A stretch of DNA of 64,000 bases from Arenicola marina. Its lineage: Eukaryota; Annelida; Polychaeta; Arenicolidae. The notes under the pieces were generated by a model. The model was given only the letters and a program-made list of their open reading frames with translations. It ran no database searches and had not been told where the DNA came from. Numbering within the stretch: position 1 is the first letter of the stretch; each line of letters starts with the position of its first letter. Below are positions 48,869-59,310 of the stretch, piece by piece. Both the position numbers and the translations under genes were made by a program. The stretch lies in contig OZ025253.1 of assembly GCA_964019135.1 (NCBI GenBank), positions 34,336,548 through 34,400,547 on the forward strand, written 5' to 3'.

Positions 48869-51722
48869 CTGGCGGGATCAATAACAGTTTTGCACCATAG
48901 TATTTCACAGTAATACATGTAGAAAGTTAGATTTCCACATGGTGCCATATAAGGTTTTTACAACACGGTTTTCCATTCAAAGATTTGGGTTGTTGTTAAA
49001 ACTATTAACACTATTAAATAAAACCTTGTGCAACAAATACGTTTAACATATATACATTATAAATTTACATTGAAAGGTAACATCAGAAAATATTTATTGG
49101 TGGCTTGAATGCGACAGATATTTTGTTGAGAGGCGTATGGTATATAATGGTACTGAAGACTCGAGTAAACGCTTACGTACCTTTCGCTCTTTAGAATTTC
49201 TGGACTTGAACAAGATAGGGTATTTTTGCATCATCGCTTTTAGACTTATCGAATCTGACGACCGTCCCGCGGCGCACAATATGAGTCTCCAGCATTCCTG
49301 GGCGTGCATGATTAGCAAGAAGTCCATCTGATCACACAGCGTGCTCACCTCTACCAGACCCAGACGTACTGACGTCAGAATGTCGCGCACGTGTTCGAGT
49401 CGCGTCGCGTCTCGCCGCAGCCAGGCCAGCGCAGCCATGAAAACGACATCCTCCGAGCTGGCCGCTAACTCGTCGTGGCCCAGCACCGTCAACATGGCGT
49501 TCAGCGGCACCCCGTCCAGGAAGTCGGGGGTCAGACAGAGCTCGTCAAAGCTCCGCAGGATTACCTTAATGGCATAGTTGTACGTTCCCCTCATTTTACA
49601 TTTGCGGGCCTCGTTCAGCAGGCGAATCAGCTGCGGCCCCCTCAAGGTGTCTAGGGCTGGAACCAATCGTTTGCTGCAACACATGTCCACTAGCAACCTG
49701 AGACTGCCCATCTGGAGCCAGCGCGCCGTCTGGTACACTTCGCACAGGTTCTCCGGGGTCACCGCCAGGTCACCGTGGTAAATAAATGTCCACAGGATTT
49801 TAAACCCTTCGGCGGTTACCGCATCGCCCTCCAAGCTGACCTCTCTCTTGTCGTCACTGCCAGAACAGAACAATTGCCGGAAGTAGCGGCTCCAGCCAAT
49901 CAGCACTTGCTTATGGCACTGGAACAAGTGGCCATCGATGAGCACCCGGATGTCAGGAGGCACATGAACGAAGCCGGCGTATACTGCCATCATAGTCTTC
50001 CCGTAGAGGGCGCCCAACGACGTGGGTTCAGGACCGCTTGGCTCACTGCGAATAATAACTGACATCAACACGGTATGCTTACGCATATATTTACATATAA
50101 AAAAGACATTGATGATTTTTTAAGTCACCAGCATTCACTGGTGTTCTATTTTAAAAGAAACGAGTGCAGCTCGCAGCGTTCAAACTTTTTCATTTTCTTT
50201 CAAACTACCCTCTATCACCACATGTTGTTTGATATGTGACTTGACGTGAATGCACGGAAGGAGACCCTGGTAAAGAAAGAATGAGCGGACTGGAAGGTTA
50301 TGCGAGAACAGATGACGCACGGTGTGTACATGTATATACCTCCTCATCGAGTACATTTCTGCCTTCATAACTTCTATAATTGGTCGCGTGGGTACACCAT
50401 CTGCCTTACATGGCTTCTTCTCACCCCACCGTTGCAATATCGTTTCTGCAGCACTCAGTAGATGGAGACGCAATCAATCAGTTAATCTCGAAATAACCCA
50501 TTAGAGGGCAGCACTTTCCTTTGTGCTGATTTTGCTTTCTTACGTCCGTCGGATGTTGGAGATGCAACGTAGAATCGTGTAAGCAAGCGACCCTTTAGTG
50601 TGTAAAACATGTATGACTGAAACGTCAAATGTTATCAATGCAATGTATACACTGCTGCATTTTCAAACTGTTATTCTTAAATTGTTGCTTCCCAAATTTG
50701 ATCTCACGACAGAAAACCATCGCCGTATGACTGCCACACCAACCATCCGCTTCAATGATATGGACATGGCAACACAGTAATAAAATGTAGGGCAGTACTA
50801 ATAACCGTGAATTCTAATAGATAGTCGATTAACTGCTTTTATATCAGATTAAGACTTACCGTACTGCCACCTGCCGGTGAGAGAACGTGTTTGGTTGAAT
50901 CTTTGGCAACCTCTGTCTGCTGAGAGGATCTGTATCTCGGGTAATTGAGTCCATTAGAAGGTCAAACCCCTCCTGGCTCTTCGCCATCAGCGATGGTGTC
51001 ATAGCAGCACGGATAATTGGAACTGGCACTAGGCCCAGGCGGATCAGACCCAGCATCTGCTCCAGGTAATCCAGGCGTGATTCCTCTTGCTCCAGCCAAA
51101 GAATGGCTGCTCGAAAGATGATTTCCTCACGTTGGGTGGTCAACTGCTCATGTTGGAGGACAGCCAGAAATTCACTGGGCGTCAAGAGTGCCAGGATGCC
51201 TCCAGTCTGGGCAACGGCGTCGAAGTTGCGAGCTATGAATTTTATTACAGCCGCACTCAGCTGGCTGAAGCCGTACTTCCTAGCAATATTTAGGTCTTCG
51301 GTTATTTCCGGTATTTTGATCGTCCCCTTCGCATAGTACATCAGTATCGTCTTCATGCATGTGTCTACCACGCTGTCCATCTGCAAGTAATGGGCTGTGG
51401 GCAAAATGGCTCGTAGGGCGGTGACACTGAGGTCCAGCTCACCCTTGTACATCCAAGCATGTAAAGCAGCGAAAGCATCTGGGGAAAAAGTCTCACTCTC
51501 CTGCAATAACACGTGACCCTCGTTGGCCTCCTTCCAGTCGTTATCAAGCATCCGACGGAAGTAACCACTCCATGCCGAAAGCAGGAATTTGTGGCAGGGG
51601 AACTGCGAGTCCCCGGCGGTGACCACCAGGTCAATAGAGTCCTCGCAGTCGGCGAGAGTAGCGTGGGCTACTTTAGCCGCTCGGCTGTACTCCAACAACA
51701 GCTCTGCCTTCGAAAACGCCAT
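47942..51722 (-). CDS. Gene D: intact double BTB-BACK protein with C-terminal beta-rich domain (type 1)
   Basis: Exons 51,722-50,860 (863 bp), 50,045-49,181 (865 bp) and 48,868-47,942 (927 bp) join in phases 2 and 0 to 884 codons. All four splice dinucleotides are canonical (GTAAGT, CGCAG, GTACGT, CCGCCAG). Residues about 18-125 are BTB1, 140-245 BACK1, 312-415 BTB2 and 430-530 BACK2. Residues 577-884 are a beta-rich C-terminal domain. By family analogy it would be a dimeric CUL3-type substrate adaptor in cytosol or nucleus; this is inference. The C-terminal domain takes the place of Kelch repeats but lacks clear double-glycine motifs. It is the best reference copy for the array. Confidence 0.87.
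49181..50045 (-). CDS. Gene D exon 2: second BTB-BACK module
   Basis: It starts EPSGPEPTSLGALYG. BTB2 core: DIRVLIDGHLFQCHKQVLIG. The BACK2 region contains MLTVLGHDELAASSEDVVFM and VRLGLVEVSTLCDQMDF. The end is SRNSKERK at AAG|GTACGT. Confidence 0.9.
50860..51722 (-). CDS. Gene D exon 1: first BTB-BACK module
   Basis: The start ATG at 51,722 gives MAFSKAELLLEYSRAAKVAH. BTB core: DLVVTAGDSQFPCHKFLLSA. The C-terminal BTB helices are ILPTAHYLQMDSVVDTCMKT. The BACK domain contains KYGFSQLSAAVIKFIARNFD. The exon ends in a split arginine codon, CG|GTAAGT. Confidence 0.9.
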
Positions 51723-52900
51723 CCTATATACGAAAGGCAAAGATAATTTCGTTGCGTTATTACATGATAAACACAACAATACCATATTGTGTTACAACAA
51801 TAAGATAAACTTGGAATGCGCCATATTGTGTCGCAACGTGCATGGCGTGATAAAATGTCGTGATTCACACGTACGTCTTAACTCGGCCGCAGCAATACTT
51901 CATGTAACAAAGACTTCGCGAAAGGATATTACCACATCCGTTCATATATAAATCTAACCTGCCTGATACGAGAGACTTTGGACCTGTTTGGTCTGACAAC
52001 GAACCCCAAAGTGTCGTATCCGGTATTATTGCCTTTTTCAGACAGAAAAAAATACCTACAGTAAACATTGCGCAGGAAATGAATGCAAAAAACTTGTTGC
52101 GGCCCTACCGACAGAGCTAGCCAGGTTTTATGTGTACTAGTAAAAGGACAGGCTGGAGCGCAATCGCCAATAAAATGCACGAGACGCGATAGCGTCGGGT
52201 GCTTTATTTGGGGAATGCTCGACAGCGATCTACTAATGCACCGGTCAATGTAAAGCCCCAGGGTGTACGGTGAGAAGGCATCAGGGTAGTAGATATAATT
52301 TCGAAAATCGTCTGCTAAATACCCACACAACTTCTGACAAGATCTGACCAGCTAGCTCTGCTCGGCTGAGCTCGGCTCGATTGATTACACCGTGACACTT
52401 AGCGGAGTCAATATTAACAAAAAAATGTTCATTATCCAGATACAGGTTTTCCGTTCTTTAGTTAAATAAAGCACTTACGTTAATAAAACACGGTTAGGTC
52501 TGTTCTCCGGGTCATTTTTCCAGATAATGAGCACTTGTGACAAAGGCGTGACATCACACAATTTTTTAATGACTTATATCTTAGACATATGTCAGTGTAA
52601 CTAAGTCATACATTCCGCGGCATCATGTACTACGCTATCACTCACTTCCAAGGCAGCAGAGCTTTTCAAGTTTCTCAAGTTTTCAAGTTTTCAAGCGGCC
52701 TGGATCTTCAAGGGTGAAGTCACGTCCACTGGAAAACAAATCAGATTGCACTCCTATGCATCATGCCCATGTTAGAGGGATAATGGCCTTACTTTGAATG
52801 ATATGGCATTTACAGGTTATGTTGGACCACATTACCATAATTCCACCACGCCCGACATTTCTATCAAGGTAAGCTCATTTTTGACAGTGGATGTATTTGA
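51723..52900 (-). promoter_or_regulatory. Upstream region and putative promoter of gene D
   Basis: The ATATATAAAT TATA-like tract at about 51,944-51,953 lies some 225 bp upstream of the ATG and is conserved in sequence and distance in unit 0, with a variant in B. The flank includes the CCTACCGACAGAGCTAG block near 52,106 that recurs in every remnant. The transcription start is not determined. Confidence 0.45.
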
Positions 52901-53034
52901 CTAGACACGTGCGTACCTTTAACCTACGAGCACTTAGAATATTGAGTGATTTATGTAGGACGTCTTAATCGGATTAGGTTATATCGTGGGAAGGGTGAAG
53001 AACTGATACTTGGAGTAAACTCCTATTATTGGCG

Positions 53035-53310
53035 AGAAAAGGTGTTATTTTTCTTCATGCTGCACAAGCAGACATTTACTTTTACACTGGTGGGATTCAA
53101 ACCACGCACCGACCGCCTGGTTGGATAGCATAGCACACTCGACAATGGCCGAACACTACCTATTCGTTTTGTCGGCCGCATATGACATACCCACAACAGT
53201 AATCTTCAGTCATTACAGTATCACGGAACTTGGGTTGACCGAGCTGAACCAATAACGAAGAAAGCGTTGTTCTTTCGTAACCCCAGATGTGGAGTCTCAC
53301 ACTCACACAC
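53035..53310 (-). mobile_element. SINE-bearing duplicated segment, copy 2
   Basis: The minus strand has a B-box-like GGTTTGAATCC (53,103-53,093) and TTCGGCCATTGTCGAGTG upstream. It is homologous to 46,385-46,660 and lies at the distal end of the D upstream flank. Confidence 0.45.
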
Positions 53311-53706
53311 AAAAAGTGTGATTTGCGAGACAAAAAGTTGTCGCAGTTCTAGTTCACCCTCTTGTCCGTCTGGTTGGCAATAAGGCAGGGTCGCCGGACT
53401 TGTCGCCTGGTGCCACAGATATCGATGGGAGAACGGAACTGAGGATTGATACAATGAAGGAATTGTTGTTTTTTGCCGTTTGGGAATGGTATGAAACACA
53501 GGTTGTTGCGACTTGAAGGTTGTGCCTGGCGCTCCAACGCGGAACACCTGGGATGACAAATGGTTAAAAAGGATCAGCTGTGTAGTGTCCTTGTCAGAAA
53601 ACCGACTTGCATCTAAAGCAGTCAAGTAGCCAACGACTTGAATTTTCCGTACTTCTTTTCTACACTTGATTAGGTTACCCCTTCCACGCCCCCCATTACT
53701 GCCCAT
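53221..53706 (-). CDS. 161-codon ORF of unknown nature
   Basis: The frame starts MGSNGGRGRGNLIKCRKEVR and runs to 53,221, its 3' end overlapping the SINE-derived segment. I recognise no domain, signal or membrane segment. The GTAAGT-type sequence on the same strand at 53,784-53,779 lies upstream and would be a donor for an exon further right. It is probably a chance frame. Confidence 0.15.
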   Translation of the reverse strand: MGSNGGRGRGNLIKCRKEVRKIQVVGYLTALDASRFSDKDTTQLILFNHLSSQVFRVGAPGTTFKSQQPVFHTIPKRQKTTIPSLYQSSVPFSHRYLWHQATSPATLPYCQPDGQEGELELRQLFVSQITLFVCECETPHLGLRKNNAFFVIGSARSTQVP

Positions 53707-53809
53707 CGTCTTGCTGCCATATCGATGATTGTGTAGCCAAAACAGACTGTTTACTATAATTTTAAAGTTAAAAAAGACTTACCTGTACGGTCAAGTTTAA
53801 CTGTAATTC

Positions 53810-53957
53810 CACCGAGCTATATGCACACTTAGAGATAACGTGAGATTACTTAGTGGTCTCGTAATTCAGTCTTCAGAGCGGAATTAATACATGGGCCATA
53901 TGTTGGTGTGGGTCGAAGGGTGGGCACGTTATCCCTAAGTGTGTATATAGCTCGGTG
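53810..53957. mobile_element. 148-bp MITE with 33-bp terminal inverted repeats
   Basis: The ends read CACCGAGCTATATGCACACT and, inverted, CACCGAGCTATATACACACT, with 33-bp arms differing at about three positions. No target duplication is clear and there is no coding capacity. Confidence 0.7.
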
Positions 53958-54590
53958 ACATCAGGCTACTAATCATCCAATTATGTGGCGAAAGAAGGTT
54001 TTCCACGCGCATTATGTCCAAGAAACATATCCAACAAACTAACCATCATGTCACTTTCTTGTCACTTTAAGATATGAATAATTTTCACTTGTACCTACCA
54101 TCAGCTATGTCAATCCATGCTCACGATTTAGGAAAATTGACTGAAGCGTGGATGGGGCTTAGTGCCGGAGTATGGATCCGGCTATTGCTCGTCAGCAGAC
54201 CAGAGATCACCGGTTGAGGGTTTGGCCACATGGACCACCCCATTCGAGCGTGGAGCTGTCACTGGGAGCAGTTAAATTTGGTCGTCCATAGAAGGTTGCT
54301 CTGGACACATTATGATCATTGTATACACCATTGCAACATGGTGATAGTTTCCACAGACAGTGGTGTCATCTTTGCATCGAAGTTCACTGCATTTTGCAGT
54401 AAAACCCGGTTTTGTCTATTTCCAGACTTTAGGTCTAGAGCAATCCCAATTCAACTCCTGGTGTGCCTAAGAAAGTACCCCTGTGATAGCTTCCTTATTT
54501 CACGGGGCTATGTGCCTGACTGAAAGGAATTGGCGAGATACTGTGTTGGCAAAGCACTTTGATTTCTTCAGCCTTGTCTGGAGATGGGGG
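53958..54590. other. Intergenic, nothing recognised
   Basis: I see no coding motif or repeat apart from the G run at about 54,587-54,599 that precedes the SINE. Confidence 0.3.
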
Positions 54591-54600
54591 GGGGGGGGGA

Positions 54601-54780
54601 CCTCCCTGGCGTATTGGTTAGCGCACTAGACCACAGATAAATAGGTCATGGGTTCGAAACCGAGCCCGGACACCTAATTTGGGGTACGTTTTGCCCTGTC
54701 ATCCTTCTTTTACCCTTCATCGTCCCGGGAGGTTCCTTGGCCCAATTTAACCTTCATGTGCACAAACACGGCCTAAAACA
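54601..54780 (+). mobile_element. tRNA-derived SINE
   Basis: The A-box-like TGGCGTATTGGTTAGCGC and the B box GGTTCGAAACC lie about 33 bp apart in the head (54,605-54,675). A tRNA-unrelated body follows. A 13-G run lies just upstream. Precise 3' end unknown. Confidence 0.6.
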
Positions 54781-55460
54781 CCAATATTTCATTTTGGCCT
54801 CGTCTGGTGTCAGTTGAACGGTCATGTTTATGGAATGCAGTATGAAACCGAGACATTTGATGATTTGTGAGAGATCTAACACCGACTTATCGGGGTGTCG
54901 CGCAAAGCATAAGCAATTCGGAAGACTCATTGTGTCTGACACAATGATTAAAAAATCTGCACACAAATCTGACTGCAGCAGTCCTGAATGTAAGCCATAT
55001 TTGCTTAGCACCTATTTTCATAGGGTTGCAAAAACTGGTTCAAATAGGTGTGTGAATACTCGAGGTATTGATGACAAGCCATTGGCTAAACAAAGGAATT
55101 TGAACAACTGTCGCTTCTACACAAATTTGAGCAATTTCTTCCCTGGTTTCTTTCAATTTCACAGAGTATTATGTGTCTTTCAAATTCACTGATGCAAATA
55201 AATCCATGAGACTATTTTCAAACTGTTTACAGCCAATAATCTTGGAAAGCCAGTGTGGAACAGAGGTATCTTTGAATACAATACTGTAACCAGATACAGT
55301 ATCTGTGATTCACTTATCCAAGGAAGGTACTGCCCAATTATCCTTAAAGTTACTAATGTGTTACTAATCACTAGTTTTGTTTGGGGTTCCTGTCCTTCCA
55401 CCCTTCCGTGCGATACATGCCTTTGCCTAAAACTGCTTTCTGCGACCAGCATATTCATGT
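54750..55460 (-). mobile_element. DIRS-like retrotransposon reverse transcriptase remnant
   Basis: Minus-strand frames read DLFASVNLKDT, a stop, YSVKLKE, then KRQLFKFLCLANGLSSIPRV, FTHLFEPVFATL and HPDKSVLDLSQIIKCLGFIL. The last is followed by HSINMTVQLTP. The order (DLKDAYYSV-like, LPNGLSSAPR-like, HPDKS, LGFIL.S..MTV.LT) is that of DIRS-type tyrosine-recombinase retrotransposons. The residues of the catalytic DD box have been lost, and several stops and a frame change show decay. The recombinase and termini were not found. Confidence 0.6.
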
Positions 55461-55699
55461 TGGTGATGACAGGGCCAGGGGTTTAATAACGAAGCATTGG
55501 CAGCGCTGCAGCTGTAAATCCGGAGCCCGGCTATGTGACCGCAGTGAGCTGCATATTTCAGGGTTGACCATGGGCACAACCATAGTCTCGCCGGTCTTAG
55601 GTTGCAAGCATTTTCTCTAAGATAATTAATTTGGTTCCCTGGAGTCTTATCCAAAAAGCGGCATTGAAACAAAGCCGCCAATTTGGATTCCACAGAAAG

Positions 55700-56130
55700 G
55701 CCGACATTTATCCTCAGACAGACAGAATTGTGCCCCGCAAGGGACGCACCCGAGACACTCCCCGAAGTATGTCAGGGAAAAATTGACGTGCGTTCGCAAA
55801 CGCCGTCTAGTTGGGCAGATATACATGTCTGTGTTGCATGAAAATAGCGACTCCGTGAAAAGCCAGGGACTTTCACGTGAAAAGTTAGAGTCCACCCAAA
55901 TTTACTGCGTTAAAAACGCGAGTCCTTGGAGAACCTGAGTTCTTCACGTGAAAAAAGCGAGTTCTGAATGCCGTCTCGCTGTTTCCACGGGCTTCATTTT
56001 TACACGTGAGGGTCGCGTGAAAACGTAGAGACAGAGAGCGTGTGAAAGTCCCGGTATTTTCACGAAACTCCTCGTGAAAATACCGGGATTACAACGCTAC
56101 CGCTTGTGAAAAATCCGAGTTTCTCACGTG
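55700..56130. repeat. TTTCACGTGAAAA-rich segment with perfect hairpin
   Basis: CACGTGAA-type motifs occur repeatedly here. A perfect 17-bp stem, TCCCGGTATTTTCACGA, lies at 56,049-56,065 with its complement at 56,072-56,088 and a 6-base loop. About 55,755-55,840 matches 61,235-61,320, so part of this is dispersed. Confidence 0.55.
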
Positions 56131-56540
56131 AAGATCAGAAGCTTCATCTGTTATCGCCCACAATGCCTCAAACGTCCATATTATCGCCTGTGAATAAAGA
56201 AATCGGAAGTTACATATTCGTTACACGCCAGTGACACCTATAGTACAAATTTGGCTCGGAGAACAGAGAATCTGAAAGAGATCATTGCGGCTTGGCATGG
56301 GTGTACATGATATCCACGTGGGTTTAGGGACATGGGGAGGAGGGGGGCAGATTGTCATAGACTGAATATGGCGATGATCCTGTCGCTCACGCATAGGGAT
56401 AGCTCTCTCTCATGCTAATCAATAGGATAAATTTGGTCATGGCTATCTTGATCCTATGACTACCTATCCCATCCCACGGCCCCCACCCCCCAAGTCTCTT
56501 AAAACACATGGATCGGTAGAGCCCACTCCATGGCTGTGCT
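56131..56540. other. Intergenic, nothing recognised
   Basis: No gene or clear repeat apart from short G and C runs near 56,335 and 56,478. Confidence 0.3.
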
Positions 56541-56700
56541 TAATTTTTTCACGCTCGCTCCCCGTGGGGAAGGCGAGTCCTGCTCCCTCTCATTACGCAG
56601 TTAAATATTTTACGCATATTTTATGGCTTTGCTTGCCGTTAAAAGCCCGAGACACCCTATACCCACTGACTGTGCTCTATTTCTGAGTGTGGGTGGCTGA
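56540..56700 (-). mobile_element. Copy of the 145-bp GCAAGC repeat
   Basis: In inverse orientation it carries TTTGCTTGCCGTTAAAAGCC and CTGACTGTGCTCTATTTCT, matching the units at 21.9-22.2, 57.8-57.95 and 59.1-59.3 kb. Confidence 0.55.
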
Positions 56701-56910
56701 GTGTGTCCGAAGAGAACAAAGCGAAACAAATGAAAAGGAGATGAAAGGAGTGCGTTACAAACTGTTTATAAATAAAACAGAATGGATCGTTGTTTTAGCA
56801 TATCTGATGCATTACTCCCGCCTACCAACGACTACAATAATACTTTTTGGGGGCATGGAAGATCTCTTCAAACTCTTCACTGTCCTGACACACTTATATG
56901 CTCTTCTTGC

Positions 56911-57435
56911 AGGGTATGAGACCCGCGGCGTTGGTGAGGGCTGATTGGGTATGATACAAGATGCGTTGGTGCGGGCTGATCGGGTATGAGACCCGCGGCG
57001 TTGGTGAGGGCTGATCGGGTATGAGACCCGCGGCGTTAATAAGGGCTGATGGGGTATGAGACCCGCGGCGTTGGTGAGGGCTGAAGGGGTACAAGACCCG
57101 CGGCGTTGGTGAGGGCTGATCGGGTATGAGACCCGCGGCGTTGGTGAGGGCTGATCGGGTGTGACACTGAGGCGTTGGTGAGGGCTGATCGGGTATGCGA
57201 CCCGCGGCGTTGGTGATGGCTGATCGGGTATGAGACCCGCGGCGTTGGTGAGGGCTGATCGGGTATGACACTGAGGCGTTGGTGAGGGCTGATCGGGTAT
57301 GAGACCCGCGGCGTTGGTGAGGGCTGATCGGGTATGATACTGAGGCGTTGGTGAGGGCTGATCTGGTATGAGCCCCGGGGCGTTGGTGAGGGCTGCTCGG
57401 GTAAGAGACCCGTGGCGGTAATGAGGGCTGATCTA
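56911..57435. repeat. 35-bp minisatellite
   Basis: About 15 tandem units contain GGGTATGAGACCCGCGG followed by CGTTGGTGAGGGCTGATC. A shorter variant replaces the GAGACCCGCGG part with GACACTGAGG or GATACTGAGG. The short frames on either strand here are by-products of the repeat. Confidence 0.9.
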
Positions 57436-57784
57436 TTAGTACACCAAGCTTGGTGTACTAACATCTTTGGTCCAGGGTAGCCAGGGGGGGAGGCGGGTGT
57501 GGGCGGCGGGGGTTTGAAACCCCTCTCTGTCTACGGTGGAGGAAGGGGTATGGGGACGGGCGGTGCTTGGCTCGAGTGCGCTTTAATTTGAAACCCCTCT
57601 CTGTCCAGGATAGCCGGGGGGGGGGGGGGGGCGTGGGCGGCGGGGGACGGTGCTTGGCGCAGTGCGCTGTGAATAAATCACTCGCTGTGCGGCCTGGCCC
57701 TGCATGAATAGGTAGAGCGCGTCACCCTTTAGCATGTGCATATACACATACTAGGCGCCGTCTGGCGCTCGTCGTAATAAGCGA
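57436..57784. other. G-rich spacer with a small duplication
   Basis: Two copies of TTTGAAACCCCTCTCTGTC occur near 57,512 and 57,588, each near a GGTAGCC/GATAGCC G-run stretch. No gene is supported. Confidence 0.4.
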
Positions 57785-59310
57785 AAGAACTCCACGCTCA
57801 CGCCCTCCCCCCCCCCCCCCTACCCCGTTGTAAAGGCGAGTCCGTTCTCTCTCTGTACCACACAGTGCAGTGGTCTCGCATATTTCACGGCTTGCTTGCT
57901 GTGAAAAGCCCGGGACACCCTACCCAATGACTATGCTCTATTTCTCTACGCTCGCCCCGCCCCCCCCCCCGTTGTAAACTTTTACGCTGTTCACGCTGGC
58001 TCCCCGCGGAGAAGGCGAGTCCAGGTCAGCCCACCGCATAGCTGTGCCCTATTTCTCCACGCACGTCCCCCGTGGAAAAGTCCATTTCCACTCCAGCAGG
58101 AAGGGGGGGGAGGGTATGTGACCTGTGAGCTAATACCTCTTTTTAGCGCACGCACGCTGATCTAGAAAGTACGGGCAAACATAGCGTGTGGAGCTGAGGC
58201 ACGCACATGGTTAAACCTACGGAAGCCCGTTGGTGCCAAGGGATGAGATTACTTTCTTTAAACATTTTGTAGCGAGATAATTATCTGGCGGCCGCCACTT
58301 ATTTATGTAGGCTAGGGGCTTGGAATAGGGGTCTGAGCTAGACCCAGACCCAGCCCAGGCCCAGCCCAAGACTAGTCTAGGCTGTTAGCACATGCCGCAA
58401 GTCCAGGGAATCAGTCCAGGTCCATAACCCATGTCTAGCTCACGTCGCCAGCTCAGGCCGCTAGCCCAGGCTCCTGCCCCAGGCTTAGCAGAAGCCTCTA
58501 GCCCAGGCATAGCCAAGGCTGCTTGCACCGGCCGCTACCTCAGACCCTATAGCCCATGCCCCTAGCCCATGCCGCTAGTCCAGGCCTAGCCCAGGCTGCT
58601 AGCCCAGGCCGCTAATCCAGGCCCAGCCTAGGCTGCTTGCCGAGGCAGCTAGCCCAGGCTGCTAGCCCAGGCCGCTAATCCAGGCCTAGCCCAGGCTGCT
58701 TGCCGAGGCAGCTATCCCGGGGCACTAGCCCCGGTCCCTAACCCAGGCCTAGCCCAGGCTGCTAGCCCAGGCCGCTAATCCAGGCCCAGCCTAGGCTGCT
58801 TACCGAGGCAGCTAGCCCAGGCTGCTAGCACAGGCCGCTAATCCAGGCCTAGCCCAGGCTGATTGCCGAGGCAGCTATCCCACGGCACTAGCCCAGGTCC
58901 CTAACCCAGGCCTAACCCAGGCCGCTAGCTCAGGGATGACATGACTTTATTTATAGATTATCTGGCGGCCGCCACAGATGAAATTAATTGATGGCGGCCG
59001 GATAAATAAGTCGCGGCCGCCAGATAAGTATGTTTCGGCCGCCAGAAATTGTTTAAAGAAAGTAATGTCATCCCTTGGCACCAACGCGCTTCCGTATGAA
59101 CTCAATGGAATATAGACTGAGGTCATTGGGTAGGGCGTCTCGGGCTTTTCACAGCAAGCAAGCCGTGAAATAAGCGAGACCCTTGCACTTTAGAGAGAGA
59201 GTTGAACTCGCCTTATCCACGACGAGTGAGCGTGAAAGTCCCGGGCGAGACCACTACACTGTGTAGGGGGACGTGGGTGGAGAAATAGAGCACAGCGATG
59301 GATTGACAAG
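57785..59310. mobile_element. Foldback element with GGCGGCCGCC arms and CTAGCCCAGG core repeats
   Basis: The outer arms (57,785-57,965 and 59,120-59,300) are inverted copies of the 145-bp GCAAGC repeat. Inner arms (about 58,205-58,310 and 58,960-59,098) are inverted copies of TTGGTGCCAAGGGATGA plus TTTCTTTAAA and GGCGGCCGCC palindromes. The centre (58,330-58,930) is an imperfect tandem array built from CTAGCCCAGGCTGCTAGCCC-type units. There is no transposase. The copy at 21.5-22.2 kb shares the arms but has only a stub of the core array. Confidence 0.65.

Noticed and set aside
56894..57464. Minus-strand frames rich in SPHQRRGSHTRSAL
   Set aside because: They are translations of the 35-bp minisatellite with no other support.
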